Of a stretch of DNA of 64,000 nt, positions 49,644-59,061 are shown piece after piece. Source of the DNA: Rhodoferax sp. (GTDB taxonomy: Bacteria > Pseudomonadota > Gammaproteobacteria > Burkholderiales > Burkholderiaceae_C); contig JARWZT010000008.1 of assembly GCA_029866205.1 (NCBI GenBank), positions 186,001 through 250,000 of the forward strand, given 5' to 3'. Position 1 is the first letter of the stretch. Each line of letters starts with the position of its first letter. The position numbers and the translations under genes are program-made. Under the pieces are notes generated by a model that was given only the letters and a program-made list of their open reading frames with translations, ran no database searches and was not told where the DNA came from.

Positions 49644-49673
49644 ACTGGGCGCCGGTTGGCCACCCCCCGCCGT

Positions 49674-50003
49674 TCAGGGCCTGAAGTCGAGCGCCAGTCC
49701 TGATTGGGCGCTGGCGTCGCGGCTGAGCGCAGAAAAAAACTCGCCCTGACCCTTGGTGTCTTGCCAATGCCCATCGACAAAACGGTAGTGGTAACCACCT
49801 GAACGCGCCGCCATCCACACCTCCTGGAGGGGTTTTTGCAGATTGATGATGATCTGGCTGCGGTTGGCGAAGCTCAGTGTCACCATGCCGCCGGTACGCT
49901 GGTTGTCGATGTCGACCTCGGATTGTTCGTTCAGTTCGTCGCATCGGGCTTCCAAGGCTTGGAGCAGAGATTCAGCGCGGTCCAGGAACTCAAGGTCGGT
50001 CAT
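49674..50003 (-). CDS. cyaY: Iron donor protein CyaY (bacterial frataxin)
   Basis: CyaY regulates iron delivery to the IscS/IscU cluster assembly machine. The 109-aa protein has the frataxin pattern: an acidic first helix ([22 protein letters not shown]), [37 protein letters not shown], and a C-terminal helix. It is convergent with the PBP1A gene (30-nt gap) and divergent from lptM across only 12 nt. Confidence 0.95.
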   Translation of the reverse strand: MTDLEFLDRAESLLQALEARCDELNEQSEVDIDNQRTGGMVTLSFANRSQIIINLQKPLQEVWMAARSGGYHYRFVDGHWQDTKGQGEFFSALSRDASAQSGLALDFRP

Positions 50004-50015
50004 TACAATTTCACC

Positions 50016-50192
50016 ATGTTGAAAACAAAAAAAACACGGGCCACCGCTTACGTTGCGCTGGCCTGCTTGCTGAATCTAGCAGGTTGCGGACAGACGGGGC
50101 CGCTGTATTTGCCACCCAAGATGGCGCTCACCCCGACTGCGCTGCCCTCAGCTTCGACACTTCCTATCATCGCCCATGTCGGCGTTTCTTGA
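50016..50192 (+). CDS. lptM: LPS translocon maturation chaperone LptM (small lipoprotein)
   Basis: This 58-aa lipoprotein has a signal peptide with lipobox LAGC, then [11 protein letters not shown], the conserved core of LptM (formerly YifL), which in E. coli helps LptD mature. A TACAAT box at 50004-50009 ends only 6 bp before the ATG and no Shine-Dalgarno sequence is visible, so the mRNA may be leaderless. The 3' end overlaps the lysA start, a usual pairing. Confidence 0.88.
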   Translation: MLKTKKTRATAYVALACLLNLAGCGQTGPLYLPPKMALTPTALPSASTLPIIAHVGVS

Positions 50193-51483
50193 AAAATCGC
50201 CCATGCATTCCACACTTCCCGGTCAGCCCTTTTTCCATTACGCGCAGGCGCAGTTGCATGCAGAGGGCTGCGCCCTGAGCGCGCTGGCTCAAGAGCACGG
50301 CACGCCCCTGTTTGTCTACTCCAAAGCCGCCATGCTGGCAGCGCTCGCGGCTTACCAACGCGGTTTTGCCGGACGCAGGGCGCAAATCTGCTACGCCATG
50401 AAGGCCAACTCCACCCTGGCCGTGCTGCAGGTGTTTGCCCAGGCCGGCTGCGGCTTTGACATTGTGTCGGCCGGCGAACTCGCCCGTGTGCAGGCGGCGG
50501 GTGGCGATGTGTCGAAAGTGATTTTTTCTGGGGTGGGCAAGACCCGCGCCGAAATGCGCCAAGCCTTGTCTGCGGGCATCGGATGCTTTAACGTCGAGAG
50601 CGAAGCTGAAATTGAGGTGCTCAATGCGGTTGCCGTGGACATGCAACTGCGCGCGCCCATCAGTATTCGTGTGAACCCCAACGTGGACCCCAAGACCCAC
50701 CCCTATATTTCCACAGGCCTCAAAGGCAACAAATTTGGTATTGCCCACGAGCGCACGCTGGCGGTGTACCAGCATGCCGCGTCCTTGCCAGGCCTGAAGA
50801 TCGTCGGCATAGATTGCCACATCGGCTCCCAAATCACGGATGCCACCCCCTACCTGGATGCCATGGACCGCATGCTGGATCTGGTTCAAAGCATTGAAGC
50901 CAGTGGCATCGCCATCGAACATATTGACTTTGGCGGAGGCCTGGGCATCAACTACCAGGGTGACACGCCCCCGCAAGCCGACGCACTGTGGGTACAACTG
51001 CTGGCCAAACTCGACGCACGCGACTTTGGCCAGCGCAAGCTGATGATTGAACCTGGTCGCTCGCTGGTGGGCAATGCCGGGGTTTGCCTGACTGAGGTGC
51101 TTTACATGAAGCCCGGGGAGCAAAAGAATTTTTGTATCGTGGACGCCGCCATGAACGACCTGCCGCGTCCCGCCATGTACCAGGCCTTCCATGCCATCGA
51201 GCCCTTGGATGCGACTCCGCGGGCCGCGCCGGCCCTGGTCTGTGACGTGGTGGGCCCGGTGTGCGAAAGCGGCGACTGGATTGGGCGAGACCGCAGCCTT
51301 CAAGTGGGTGCCGGTGATCTGTTGGCGGTCATGTCGGCCGGGGCGTATTGCATGAGCATGGCCAGCAATTACAACTCCAGGGGCCGTTCCGCAGAGGTGT
51401 TGGTCGACGGCAGTCGCGCCACCTTGGTGCGCGCCCGGGAATCCGTTAAAGATCTGTTCGCGACCGAATCCTTGGTCGGCTAA
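50176..51483 (+). CDS. lysA: Diaminopimelate decarboxylase
   Basis: LysA makes L-lysine from meso-diaminopimelate using PLP. The 435-aa protein has Lys76 in CYAMKANST (Schiff base), the HIGSQITD block, GGGLGINY phosphate loop, EPGRSLVGNAG and VVGPVCESGDWI near the C-terminus. ATG 50176 overlaps lptM by 17 nt; a second in-frame ATG at 50203 is 10 nt past the lptM stop and could be the true start. It converges with msrQ and overlaps it tail to tail by 38 bp. Confidence 0.95.
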   Translation: MSAFLEKSPMHSTLPGQPFFHYAQAQLHAEGCALSALAQEHGTPLFVYSKAAMLAALAAYQRGFAGRRAQICYAMKANSTLAVLQVFAQAGCGFDIVSAGELARVQAAGGDVSKVIFSGVGKTRAEMRQALSAGIGCFNVESEAEIEVLNAVAVDMQLRAPISIRVNPNVDPKTHPYISTGLKGNKFGIAHERTLAVYQHAASLPGLKIVGIDCHIGSQITDATPYLDAMDRMLDLVQSIEASGIAIEHIDFGGGLGINYQGDTPPQADALWVQLLAKLDARDFGQRKLMIEPGRSLVGNAGVCLTEVLYMKPGEQKNFCIVDAAMNDLPRPAMYQAFHAIEPLDATPRAAPALVCDVVGPVCESGDWIGRDRSLQVGAGDLLAVMSAGAYCMSMASNYNSRGRSAEVLVDGSRATLVRARESVKDLFATESLVG

Positions 51484-52090
51484 ACCGGCGCCAGACGCGC
51501 CAGCCAAGCAAACCGACCAAGATCACGGCGTAGACCGCCACTTCCGCGAAATCACGCTTACCGGCGCGCATCCAGAAAAAGTGCAGCACGGCCAGCACGG
51601 CGATCGCGTAAACCAGGCGGTGCAAGTTACGCCATCGCACAGACCCCAGCGCGCGAATCGCACCGTTCCAGGAGGTCAGCGCCAGCGGCGTCAGCAACAC
51701 CAGCGCGGTGAACCCCACCAAAATAAAGGGGCGCTTGGCAATGTCCTTGGTGATATCTCCGAGATCCAGACCCATGTCCAGCCAGCCATAGGCCAAAAAA
51801 TGGAGGCTCACGTAAAAATAGACAAACAACCCCAACATCCGCCGCAGTCGTGCCAACGCCGGCACATCGGCAATCACCCGCAGTGGCGTGACCAGCAGCA
51901 CACAGCACAGAGATCGCAAGGACCAGTCTCCTGTGGACCGCACCAGCGCTTCTGCGGGGTTGGCACCCAGGTGGTCATAAACGGCCGCGTAGACCAACCA
52001 AACCAGTGGCAACAGTGCGAGGACAAACACCACAGGCTTGGCCCATGGCCCAAGCAGCCAACGGTGGACTGCGGCGCGCGGCACGGGCAA
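51446..52090 (-). CDS. msrQ: MsrPQ system haem-binding membrane subunit MsrQ
   Basis: MsrQ feeds electrons from the quinone pool to periplasmic MsrP. The 214-aa protein has six hydrophobic segments of the ferric-reductase-like domain and the haem-ligand candidates His in FVYFYVSLHFLAYGW, NLHRLVYAI and VLHFFWMRAGKRD. It follows msrP after 10 nt. Its last 38 bp overlap the end of lysA on the other strand. Confidence 0.94.
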   Translation of the reverse strand: MPVPRAAVHRWLLGPWAKPVVFVLALLPLVWLVYAAVYDHLGANPAEALVRSTGDWSLRSLCCVLLVTPLRVIADVPALARLRRMLGLFVYFYVSLHFLAYGWLDMGLDLGDITKDIAKRPFILVGFTALVLLTPLALTSWNGAIRALGSVRWRNLHRLVYAIAVLAVLHFFWMRAGKRDFAEVAVYAVILVGLLGWRVWRRFSRPRIRSRTDL

Positions 52091-52100
52091 GACCTATCGG

Positions 52101-53108
52101 CTAAAAGTTGGCCTTGAGGTCCATGCCCGCGTAGAGCTGACCCACTTGCGCCTCATAGCCATTGAACATCAGCGTTTTGCGCTTTTTGGAAAACAGTCCG
52201 TCTTCACCAATCCGCCGCTCGGTGGCCTGGCTCCAGCGCGGGTGGTCCACCAGCGGGTTGACGTTGGAGTAAAACCCGTATTCGTTGGCCGCAGCCTTGT
52301 TCCAGGCGGTGGCGGGTTGCTTGTCCGTGAATCGGATCTTGACAATGCTTTTGGCACTCTTGAAGCCGTATTTCCAGGGTACCACCAGACGCAACGGCGC
52401 ACCGTTCTGCTTGGGCAGGACTTCACCATACATGCCAAAAGTCAGCAGGGTGAGGGGGTGCAGCGCCTCGTCCATGCGCAGTGCCTCGACATAGGGCCAG
52501 TCCAAAATCCGACTCCCCACAAAGGGCATGGTCTTGGGGTCAGCCATCGATACAAATTCGACGTACTTTGCGCTGCCGAGAGGCTGCACGCGTGCAATCA
52601 GCTGCGCCAGCGAATAGCCCACCCATGGAATCACCATGGACCAACCCTCCACGCACCGCAGGCGATAAATACGCTCTTCCATCGGGCTGAGTTTGAGCAA
52701 ATCCTCAAGTCCCCATTTTCCGGGCTTTTGTACCAAGCCCTCGACCTCGATGGACCACGGATCGGTCCTCAGGGTGTGGGCGTTGGCCGCCGGGTCCGCC
52801 TTGTCGGTACCAAATTCGTAGAAATTATTGTAGGAACTGGCGTCCTTGTAAGCCGTTGACTTTTCCAGCGCCAGCGCGCCTGGGATCTTGCTTGGGACAT
52901 TGGCCAACCGAGGCAGCTTGCCGGGTCTCTCAGGACCCGCTGCCGTCTGGGCCATGGTTTGGCCCGTAGCCCACGACGTGGCGCCCAGTGCTACGGTGCC
53001 GCGCGCCGCGTTTTGCATCCAAACCCGGCGATTTTCGAAAATACGGCGGTCCGTGATTTCGCTGCCAAGGGGCGCATCGGCCCCGGTCAACGCATTCTTT
53101 TTTTGCAT
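52101..53108 (-). CDS. msrP: Periplasmic protein-methionine-sulfoxide reductase, catalytic subunit MsrP
   Basis: MsrP is a molybdopterin enzyme that repairs oxidised Met in envelope proteins. I choose ATG 53108, with GGGGAG 7 nt upstream, giving 335 aa. The N-terminus has two Arg pairs (21-22 and 27-28, in [11 protein letters not shown]) and a hydrophobic stretch, consistent with Tat export. The Mo-coordinating Cys is in [15 protein letters not shown], and [20 protein letters not shown] is the family core. Confidence 0.95.
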   Translation of the reverse strand: MQKKNALTGADAPLGSEITDRRIFENRRVWMQNAARGTVALGATSWATGQTMAQTAAGPERPGKLPRLANVPSKIPGALALEKSTAYKDASSYNNFYEFGTDKADPAANAHTLRTDPWSIEVEGLVQKPGKWGLEDLLKLSPMEERIYRLRCVEGWSMVIPWVGYSLAQLIARVQPLGSAKYVEFVSMADPKTMPFVGSRILDWPYVEALRMDEALHPLTLLTFGMYGEVLPKQNGAPLRLVVPWKYGFKSAKSIVKIRFTDKQPATAWNKAAANEYGFYSNVNPLVDHPRWSQATERRIGEDGLFSKKRKTLMFNGYEAQVGQLYAGMDLKANF

Positions 53109-53154
53109 CTCAACACTCCCCGGCACAGTGACAAAGCAACTTGCCGGGGCGGTA

Positions 53155-53796
53155 TCAACGCAAACCGGCGACGTAATCAGCGAGTGCTTTGATCTCGCGA
53201 TCGTTCAATTTTGCAGCGACTTGGGACATCACACTGTTGTTCTTGCGAATGCCATCACGGAACGACGTCAATTGCGCTGCCGCATATTCAGCGTGTTGTC
53301 CGGCCAAGCGGGGGTACTGGGACGGAATGCCAGCGCCGTTGGGGCTGTGGCAACCGGCACAGGCGGGCACCTGGCGGTCCGCAATGCCGCCGCGGTAAAT
53401 GCGCTCACCCAAGGCGACCGTCTCTTTGTCTTTGGCGAAGCCTGGCTTGGCAGGCTTGCTCGTCAGCCAGTAGGCGATATTGCGCATATCCGACTCGGAC
53501 AACGCCGCAGACATGCCACTCATGACCGCATTTGCCCGCTTGCCGGACTTGAATTCCTGCAGCTGTTTGACCAGGTACTCGGGGTGCTGCTGGGCCAGCT
53601 TGGGGTTTGCAGGCGTGCCCGAATTTCCGTCGGCTCCGTGGCAAGCAGCACACACCGCGCCGTAGCTGGCCTCACCTTTGGCCAAGTCGGGCTTGGCCGC
53701 TTTGGCCGGTGCCTCAGGTGCCGGGGTGTTGGCGGAAACCGCGAACGAGCCTGCAGCCAGCGCTGCGACGAGAAACAGTTGTGCGATCGACTTCAT
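53155..53796 (-). CDS. Dihaem cytochrome c4
   Basis: Cytochrome c4 is a periplasmic dihaem electron carrier, usually to terminal oxidases. From ATG 53796 it is 213 aa with a signal peptide ([22 protein letters not shown]). An Ala/Pro/Lys linker follows, then two haem domains, each with CxxCHG/S ([18 protein letters not shown]) and a Met-containing segment ([19 protein letters not shown]). It lies 46 nt upstream of msrP on the same strand and is divergent from the EngB gene. Confidence 0.93.
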   Translation of the reverse strand: MKSIAQLFLVAALAAGSFAVSANTPAPEAPAKAAKPDLAKGEASYGAVCAACHGADGNSGTPANPKLAQQHPEYLVKQLQEFKSGKRANAVMSGMSAALSESDMRNIAYWLTSKPAKPGFAKDKETVALGERIYRGGIADRQVPACAGCHSPNGAGIPSQYPRLAGQHAEYAAAQLTSFRDGIRKNNSVMSQVAAKLNDREIKALADYVAGLR

Positions 53797-53834
53797 AGGA
53801 CAGTGGTGTAGCGGGGTGGGCAAAAAACATCGGC

Positions 53835-53844
53835 ATTCTACAAT
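53835..53844. promoter_or_regulatory. Overlapping divergent -10 boxes, cytochrome c4 / engB
   Basis: Within the imperfect palindrome GCATTCTACAATGC (53833-53846), TACAAT reads to the right (53839-53844) and TAGAAT reads to the left (complement of 53835-53840). The two boxes share 2 bp. Neither has a good -35 at 16-18 bp. Confidence 0.35.
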
Positions 53845-53883
53845 GCGGCCTTGGGTTTACCCGCTACAACAACCATTACAAGC

Positions 53884-54642
53884 ATGACCGCCACAACAAA
53901 CCCCAAGCCCCAGCCACCACCCAAGCCCGCCGCAGCCAGCGAAAAGTCGGCCGGCGCGGTTGCCATGGGCTGGTTGCACACCGCCAAGTTTCTGACCACT
54001 GCACCGCAACTTCACTTTTTGCCCGCACTCGATGTGCCCGAAATCGCCTTCGTGGGTCGCTCCAATGCCGGCAAATCGACCTGCATCAACACCCTGACGC
54101 AGCAAAAGCAGCTCGCGTTTGCCTCCAAACGCCCCGGCCGCACGCAGCACATCAACCTGTTTTCTCTTGGCAAGCAAGGGGTGATGGATGCGGTGCTGAC
54201 CGACCTGCCTGGTTATGGCTACGCCGCCGTGCCAAAGCAGGACAAGATCCGTTGGCAGCAGGTGATGGCCAATTACCTGGTCAGTCGCGAGAACCTGAAG
54301 GGGATTGTGCTGATGTGTGACCCACGCCACGGGATGACCGAGTTGGACGAAGTCTTGCTCGACGTGATCCGACCGCGGGTGGAAGAAGGGCTCAAATTTC
54401 TGGTGGTGCTGACCAAGGCGGACAAGCTGACCCGCGCCGAAGGCGCCAAGGCCTTGTCAATTACCAAGCTGCAAGCCGGTGGCGGCGAGGTCCGGCTGTT
54501 TTCCGCGCCCAAGCGCACCGGCATCGAAGAAGTGGCGACCCTGCTGTGGGATTGGGCGCATCCGCAAGGCGGCGCAGGCTTGTCCGCACCCATGACGCCT
54601 GCCAGCGAACCCGAGGCAACGGATCCATCCGACGCCGCCTGA
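53884..54642 (+). CDS. engB: Ribosome-biogenesis GTP-binding protein EngB/YsxC (YihA)
   Basis: This essential GTPase assists large-subunit ribosome assembly. From ATG 53884 it is 252 aa. The G motifs are G1 GRSNAGKST, G3 DLPGYGYA and G4 TKADKL, with RPGRTQHINLF as switch I. The N-terminal Pro/Ala/Lys-rich 30 residues and a C-terminal acidic tail extend beyond the usual core of about 200 residues. Confidence 0.95.
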   Translation: MTATTNPKPQPPPKPAAASEKSAGAVAMGWLHTAKFLTTAPQLHFLPALDVPEIAFVGRSNAGKSTCINTLTQQKQLAFASKRPGRTQHINLFSLGKQGVMDAVLTDLPGYGYAAVPKQDKIRWQQVMANYLVSRENLKGIVLMCDPRHGMTELDEVLLDVIRPRVEEGLKFLVVLTKADKLTRAEGAKALSITKLQAGGGEVRLFSAPKRTGIEEVATLLWDWAHPQGGAGLSAPMTPASEPEATDPSDAA

Positions 54643-54676
54643 CATCGCCGCCGGGCCAGCGTCCCGCCCCTGCCCT

Positions 54677-55549
54677 CTAATAAGGAGAGGCCGAGCCTTC
54701 GGGCTGGTCCTTGAATCGTTTGTGGACCCAGTAGTACTGGGCTGGCATGGTCTGAATGTAGGCTTCGAGCCGCTGGTTCATCAAAACAGTATCTGCCTCA
54801 AGGTTGCCACTCGGTACGTCGGTCCATGCCGGCAAGATTTCGACTTCATAGCCCCAACGCGTCATCCGCGTGACCACCGGAACAATTTTTGCCCTCGCCA
54901 GCCGGGCAAAGCGGGACAAGGACGGAACGGTAGCCGCCGTCTTGCCAAAAAACGGCACAAACAAAGAGTCTTTGGGGTCAAAGTTCATGTCTGGCAGCAG
55001 GTACAAGGGCTCGCCCGCCTTGAGTCGGGCAATGACGGGGCGGGCACCGTCGAGCTGGGCCACCAGATGGCAGGGGCCAAAACGCTGGCGTCCCTGTCGA
55101 ATCCATGCGTCTGATACCGGGTTGGCTTGGCGGGTGTAAATGGTCGTAAAGCCGCGCGCCATTTGCTGGGTGAGCGCTGTCCAGCCCGCATCAAGCCCCA
55201 CAAAATGGGGCGCAAAGAGCACGGTGGGGGCGCTACCCGCCAGTTCGTCCACTGCGCCAGTGATGCGTAGGCGCCTCAGCACCATGTCAGGCCGGCCATG
55301 CCACAACCAACCCCGGTCCAACCAAGCTTGGGCGAAGTAGACAAAGCAGCTCAAAGTCTGCCGGCGCCGCTCCCGGTCAGACCAGGCTGGAAAGCACAGG
55401 CGCAAATTGGTGTCTACAACGCGCCGCCGCGACCCCACCGCAACGTAAAGCAGCAGGCCCAGCAGCCCGCCCAGCCCCCGCAGGGCTGGCAACGGAAGCC
55501 AGGCCAGCACACGGGTCAGCACAATGGGAATGTGGCTCAACACTTGCAA
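54677..55549 (-). CDS. LpxL/HtrB-type lysophospholipid/lipid A acyltransferase (HX4D type)
   Basis: The 290-aa inner-membrane protein has an N-terminal hydrophobic helix and the family catalytic motif as HX4D (APHFVGLD). Further features are RQANPVSDAWIRQGRQRFG, YLLPDMNFDPKDSLFVPFFG, and YYWVHKRFKDQPEG at the end. It should add a secondary acyl chain to Kdo2-lipid A or a related acceptor. It follows a paralogue after 3 nt, so the two probably act in sequence. Confidence 0.92.
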   Translation of the reverse strand: MQVLSHIPIVLTRVLAWLPLPALRGLGGLLGLLLYVAVGSRRRVVDTNLRLCFPAWSDRERRRQTLSCFVYFAQAWLDRGWLWHGRPDMVLRRLRITGAVDELAGSAPTVLFAPHFVGLDAGWTALTQQMARGFTTIYTRQANPVSDAWIRQGRQRFGPCHLVAQLDGARPVIARLKAGEPLYLLPDMNFDPKDSLFVPFFGKTAATVPSLSRFARLARAKIVPVVTRMTRWGYEVEILPAWTDVPSGNLEADTVLMNQRLEAYIQTMPAQYYWVHKRFKDQPEGSASPY

Positions 55550-55552
55550 AAT

Positions 55553-56386
55553 TTAGTCCGTCCCTTCGGCCCGTGGTGCCTTGTAGCGCGCATAGCCCCA
55601 AAGGTACTGGCCCGGATGTTGGCGCACGAGTGTTTCAAGCAACCGGTTCAGTTGCACAACTGCCGCGTCACCCCGGGCTGACAGCGTCTCGGGGGCGGGC
55701 AGCACGTGCACCACGTAACCACGCCCCCACGACAAACGCTCACCCCAGGCCAGCAAGGTGACTGCCCCGGTTTGCTGCGCCAGCCTCGTCGACAAAGTCA
55801 TGGTGTAGGCCGGTTTGTCAAAAAAAGGTGCCCAAAGCCCCTGGTGCAGCGGCGGCACCTGGTCCGGTAGCAGGCCCACACAATGGCCCGCTTTGAGGGC
55901 CTTGAGCATTTGCTTCACGCCGGCGCGGGTGGTGGGTGCCGTGAGCAAACCAGGGCGCGCACGCACGCGCGCTTCCAACTTGGCAAGCCAGGGTTGACGG
56001 GCCGGGCGGTACAGGGCGGTCATCGGGTGCGACGGGCCAAAACGCTGCGCGTAGGCTTGCGCGGTGATCTCGAAGCAGCCTAGGTGGGGCGTAATGAAAA
56101 CCACGCCCCGGCCTTGGGCCAGTGCCCTCTCTATAAGTTCGGCACCCTGCCAACGAATTGGCACCGCGCGGCCCAGCCACAAACGTGGCAGCTCCAGGCT
56201 AAGACGCCCGGCCGCTGCCACCGCTGGCCGCCATTGGGATACGGACAGGCCCGATTGGGCCGTGTTGTCCAGAAACCGGCGGCGGTAGGTCGGCGAAAGC
56301 ACAAATACGAGCCAACCCAGAAGCGCACCGGCGCCGTGCAGCAGCCACAGCGGCCAGCGTGCGAGCAGTTGAAAAGCAAGGAGCAT
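55553..56386 (-). CDS. LpxL/HtrB-type lysophospholipid/lipid A acyltransferase (HX4E type)
   Basis: The 277-aa protein is a paralogue of the downstream gene but has HX4E (TPHLGCFE) in place of HX4D. It also has [47 protein letters not shown] and [14 protein letters not shown]4D/E is the known catalytic dyad in this superfamily, so both should be active. It is divergent from metK across about 180 bp. Confidence 0.92.
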   Translation of the reverse strand: MLLAFQLLARWPLWLLHGAGALLGWLVFVLSPTYRRRFLDNTAQSGLSVSQWRPAVAAAGRLSLELPRLWLGRAVPIRWQGAELIERALAQGRGVVFITPHLGCFEITAQAYAQRFGPSHPMTALYRPARQPWLAKLEARVRARPGLLTAPTTRAGVKQMLKALKAGHCVGLLPDQVPPLHQGLWAPFFDKPAYTMTLSTRLAQQTGAVTLLAWGERLSWGRGYVVHVLPAPETLSARGDAAVVQLNRLLETLVRQHPGQYLWGYARYKAPRAEGTD

Positions 56387-56406
56387 GGGTGCAGTAAGAT
56401 CGCGTC

Positions 56407-56567
56407 GGTCGCTGAGTTATGAACTACTTGCAGGGCGACCACCACAATGGAGGGCGCAAACGCCGCGCCATTGTGCCTTGTCCTTTCGGGCAAATCTGCT
56501 AAAGCGTTCGCTGAAGGCTCCAAAGCCCAAGCAACGCGAATTGTTGTTTTTATTTGGAGTAACACAC
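56407..56567 (+). promoter_or_regulatory. Structured leader upstream of metK
   Basis: Four potential RNA hairpins fall in 143 nt: GGTCGC/GCGACC (56407-56412 with 56435-56440); CACAATGG/CCATTGTG (56443-56450 with 56468-56475) with GGCG/CGCC inside; TTGTCC/GGGCAA (56478-56483 with 56488-56493, one G-U pair); and AAGCAAC/GTTGTTT (56529-56535 with 56543-56549, one G-U pair) followed by TTATTT and the ribosome binding site. The last looks like a weak terminator, so a regulated leader is possible. I could not match it to a known SAM or SAH riboswitch. Confidence 0.4.
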
Positions 56568-57749
56568 ATGGCGAACGATTTTCTATTCACCTCCGAGTCC
56601 GTATCCGAAGGCCACCCCGACAAGGTAGCCGACCAGGTTTCTGACGCAATCCTGGACGCGATTTTCAAGCAAGACCCCAAGTCGCGCGTCGCGGCTGAAA
56701 CCCTGTGCAACACCGGTCTGGTGGTGCTGGCCGGTGAGATCACCACCAATGCACACGTGGACTACATCCAGGTCGCGCGCGACACCATCAAGCGTATCGG
56801 CTACGACAACACCGAATACGGCATCGACTACAAGGGCTGCGCGGTGCTGGTGGCGTATGACAAGCAAAGCAATGACATTGCCCAGGGCGTGGACCACGCC
56901 AGTGACGACCACCTGAACACCGGCGCAGGCGACCAGGGCCTGATGTTTGGTTATGCCTGCGACGAGACGCCCGAGCTGATGCCCGCGCCAATTTATTACG
57001 CCCACCGCCTGATGGAACGCCAGGCCCAGCTGCGCAAAGACGGACGCCTGCCCTTTTTGCGCCCCGACGCCAAGAGCCAGGTCACCATGCGCTACGTGGA
57101 CGGCAAGCCCCACAGTATTGACACCGTGGTGCTCTCCACCCAGCACAGCCCGGACCAGTCGCACGACCAGCACAGCATGAAGGCGAGCTTTACTGAAGCC
57201 ATCATTGAAGAGCTCATCAAACCCGTGTTGCCCAAAGAATGGCTGCAAAACACCCGTTACCTGGTCAACCCCACCGGCCGTTTCGTGATCGGTGGTCCCC
57301 AGGGTGATTGCGGTTTGACAGGCCGCAAGATCATTGTGGACACCTACGGCGGAGCCTGCCCCCATGGTGGTGGTGCTTTCTCAGGCAAAGACCCATCCAA
57401 GGTGGACCGCTCAGCAGCTTACGCGGCGCGCTATGTGGCCAAGAACGTGGTGGCCGCGGGTCTGGCCAAGCAATGCCAGGTGCAGGTGGCCTACGCGATC
57501 GGCGTAGCCCAGCCCATGAATATCACGGTCTACACCGAAGGCACGGGCGTGATTCCCGACGACAAGCTCTCGGCTTTGGTGGCAGAGCACTTTGACCTGC
57601 GCCCCAAAGGCATCATCCAGATGCTGGATTTGCTGCGCCCGATTTACGAGAAAACTGCCGCCTACGGCCACTTCGGCCGTGAAGAGCCCGAGTTCACCTG
57701 GGAACGCACCGATAAAGCAGCCGCACTGCGCGCCGCAGCCGGTTTGTAA
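56568..57749 (+). CDS. metK: S-adenosylmethionine synthetase
   Basis: MetK makes SAM from Met and ATP. The start ATG 56568 follows TTGGAG by 8 nt and begins [22 protein letters not shown], the normal N-terminus; the protein is 393 aa. Signatures [12 protein letters not shown] and [19 protein letters not shown] are intact. It is divergent from the acyltransferase pair and preceded by a structured leader. Confidence 0.98.
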   Translation: MANDFLFTSESVSEGHPDKVADQVSDAILDAIFKQDPKSRVAAETLCNTGLVVLAGEITTNAHVDYIQVARDTIKRIGYDNTEYGIDYKGCAVLVAYDKQSNDIAQGVDHASDDHLNTGAGDQGLMFGYACDETPELMPAPIYYAHRLMERQAQLRKDGRLPFLRPDAKSQVTMRYVDGKPHSIDTVVLSTQHSPDQSHDQHSMKASFTEAIIEELIKPVLPKEWLQNTRYLVNPTGRFVIGGPQGDCGLTGRKIIVDTYGGACPHGGGAFSGKDPSKVDRSAAYAARYVAKNVVAAGLAKQCQVQVAYAIGVAQPMNITVYTEGTGVIPDDKLSALVAEHFDLRPKGIIQMLDLLRPIYEKTAAYGHFGREEPEFTWERTDKAAALRAAAGL

Positions 57750-57810
57750 GTACTTGCCGGACAGCCCCCGATTTACGAGTTAAATTTGCCCTGTCCCCAA
57801 CGGGAAACCC

Positions 57811-59061
57811 ATGAAACTCCAGACACAACGCTTCATTGACCGCTGGGTAGGCCAGCTGCTGTGTGCCGGGGTTTCGGGGTGGGCTCGCCTGAGCTCGGGT
57901 GCGTCACCAGCGCCCGTCGTGGCCAAGGACGCAAAAAACATCCTGGTTATCTTGCTGTCCGAGATGGGCAGCATCGTGCTCGCCGGCCCGATGTTTGCGC
58001 AACTGCGGCGCCAATACCCCCAGGCCAAGATCCACATCCTGCAACTCAAAAAGAACCAGGAAGTCTCCAAGCTGCTGCAACTGACCGAAGCCGAGAACAT
58101 GCACAGCCTGGACGACCGTTCGGGCGGCACGCTGATAGCTGACATCGTCAAAGTCAGCATGGCGATGCGTCGCTTGCGACTGGATGCGGTGATTGACTGT
58201 GAGCTGTTTTCCCGGGTCAGCGCCTTGCTATCGTTTACCACCGGTGCGCCGGTGCGCGTGGGTTACACGCCGCACACCCAAGAAGGGCTGTACCGTGGCA
58301 GTTTTATCAACCACGCCATTCCCTACAACCCCTACCAGCACATCAGCAAGCAGTTTTTGTCCTTGGTCGACGCGCTGGACAGTGCCGGCAGCACGCCGCG
58401 CAACAAGGCCGCAGCCATTCGCGCGCTGCCGGTGGACACCGAGTTGTCGGTGCGGTTTTCCGATGCCGAATTGGCGGCCTACCAAGGCCAGATCCACACC
58501 GACCACCCTGTCACCGCAGGCCGCAAGCTGGTGCTGATGTACGCCGGCGGCGGCATCTTGCCCGAGCGTGCCTGGCCTGCAACGCACTATGCCCGTGTGG
58601 CGCAGGGTCTGTGTGCGGCAGGCTTTGCCGTGGGTCTGATTGGGCTGAAAGACGACGCCCAACTGGCCAAGGACCTGATGTCGCAAATCAAAAGCGACCG
58701 CTGCATTGACCTGACCGGGTACACCCGCAGCATTCGGGAACTGCTGATGCTGTTCCATGCCTCGCACCTGCTGATCACCAATGACGGCGGTCCTGGACAC
58801 TTCGCGACGCTGACGCCGATCCAGACCATGGTGTTCTTTGGTCCCGAAACCGGTCGCTTGTACGGTCCGCTGGGAAGCCGCAACACCGTTCTGGAAAGCG
58901 GTATCGCCTGTTCGCCCTGCCTCTCGGCCTACAACCACCGCCTCACGTTTTGCGACGGTGACAACCAGTGCCTCAAACGAATTGCGCCCGATCCGGTGTT
59001 GGACCAGGCATTGCGCTACCTGCAAAACGGTCAGCACCCGACCGCAGGCGCGGTGGCATGA
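57811..59061 (+). CDS. Glycosyltransferase family 9 (heptosyltransferase-like)
   Basis: The 416-aa protein has the two Rossmann-like halves of GT9. The N-terminal half has ILVILLSEMGSIVLAGPMFAQLRRQYP, and the C-terminal half has LVLMYAGGGILPERAWPATHYARV and LLITNDGGPGHFATL, the ADP-heptose-type donor site. Its N-terminal 40 residues are an extension, and the Cys-containing C-terminal region (SGIACSPCLSAYNHR) is typical of a GT9 subgroup. It overlaps the GtrA gene by 4 nt. It probably adds a sugar to an LPS core or other envelope glycan. Confidence 0.88.
   Translation: MKLQTQRFIDRWVGQLLCAGVSGWARLSSGASPAPVVAKDAKNILVILLSEMGSIVLAGPMFAQLRRQYPQAKIHILQLKKNQEVSKLLQLTEAENMHSLDDRSGGTLIADIVKVSMAMRRLRLDAVIDCELFSRVSALLSFTTGAPVRVGYTPHTQEGLYRGSFINHAIPYNPYQHISKQFLSLVDALDSAGSTPRNKAAAIRALPVDTELSVRFSDAELAAYQGQIHTDHPVTAGRKLVLMYAGGGILPERAWPATHYARVAQGLCAAGFAVGLIGLKDDAQLAKDLMSQIKSDRCIDLTGYTRSIRELLMLFHASHLLITNDGGPGHFATLTPIQTMVFFGPETGRLYGPLGSRNTVLESGIACSPCLSAYNHRLTFCDGDNQCLKRIAPDPVLDQALRYLQNGQHPTAGAVA

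Noticed and set aside
56407..56567. Known SAH or SAM riboswitch before metK
   Set aside because: The conserved core sequences I remember for the SAH, SAM-II and SAM/SAH classes are not visible; only generic hairpins are. It is kept as an unknown leader.
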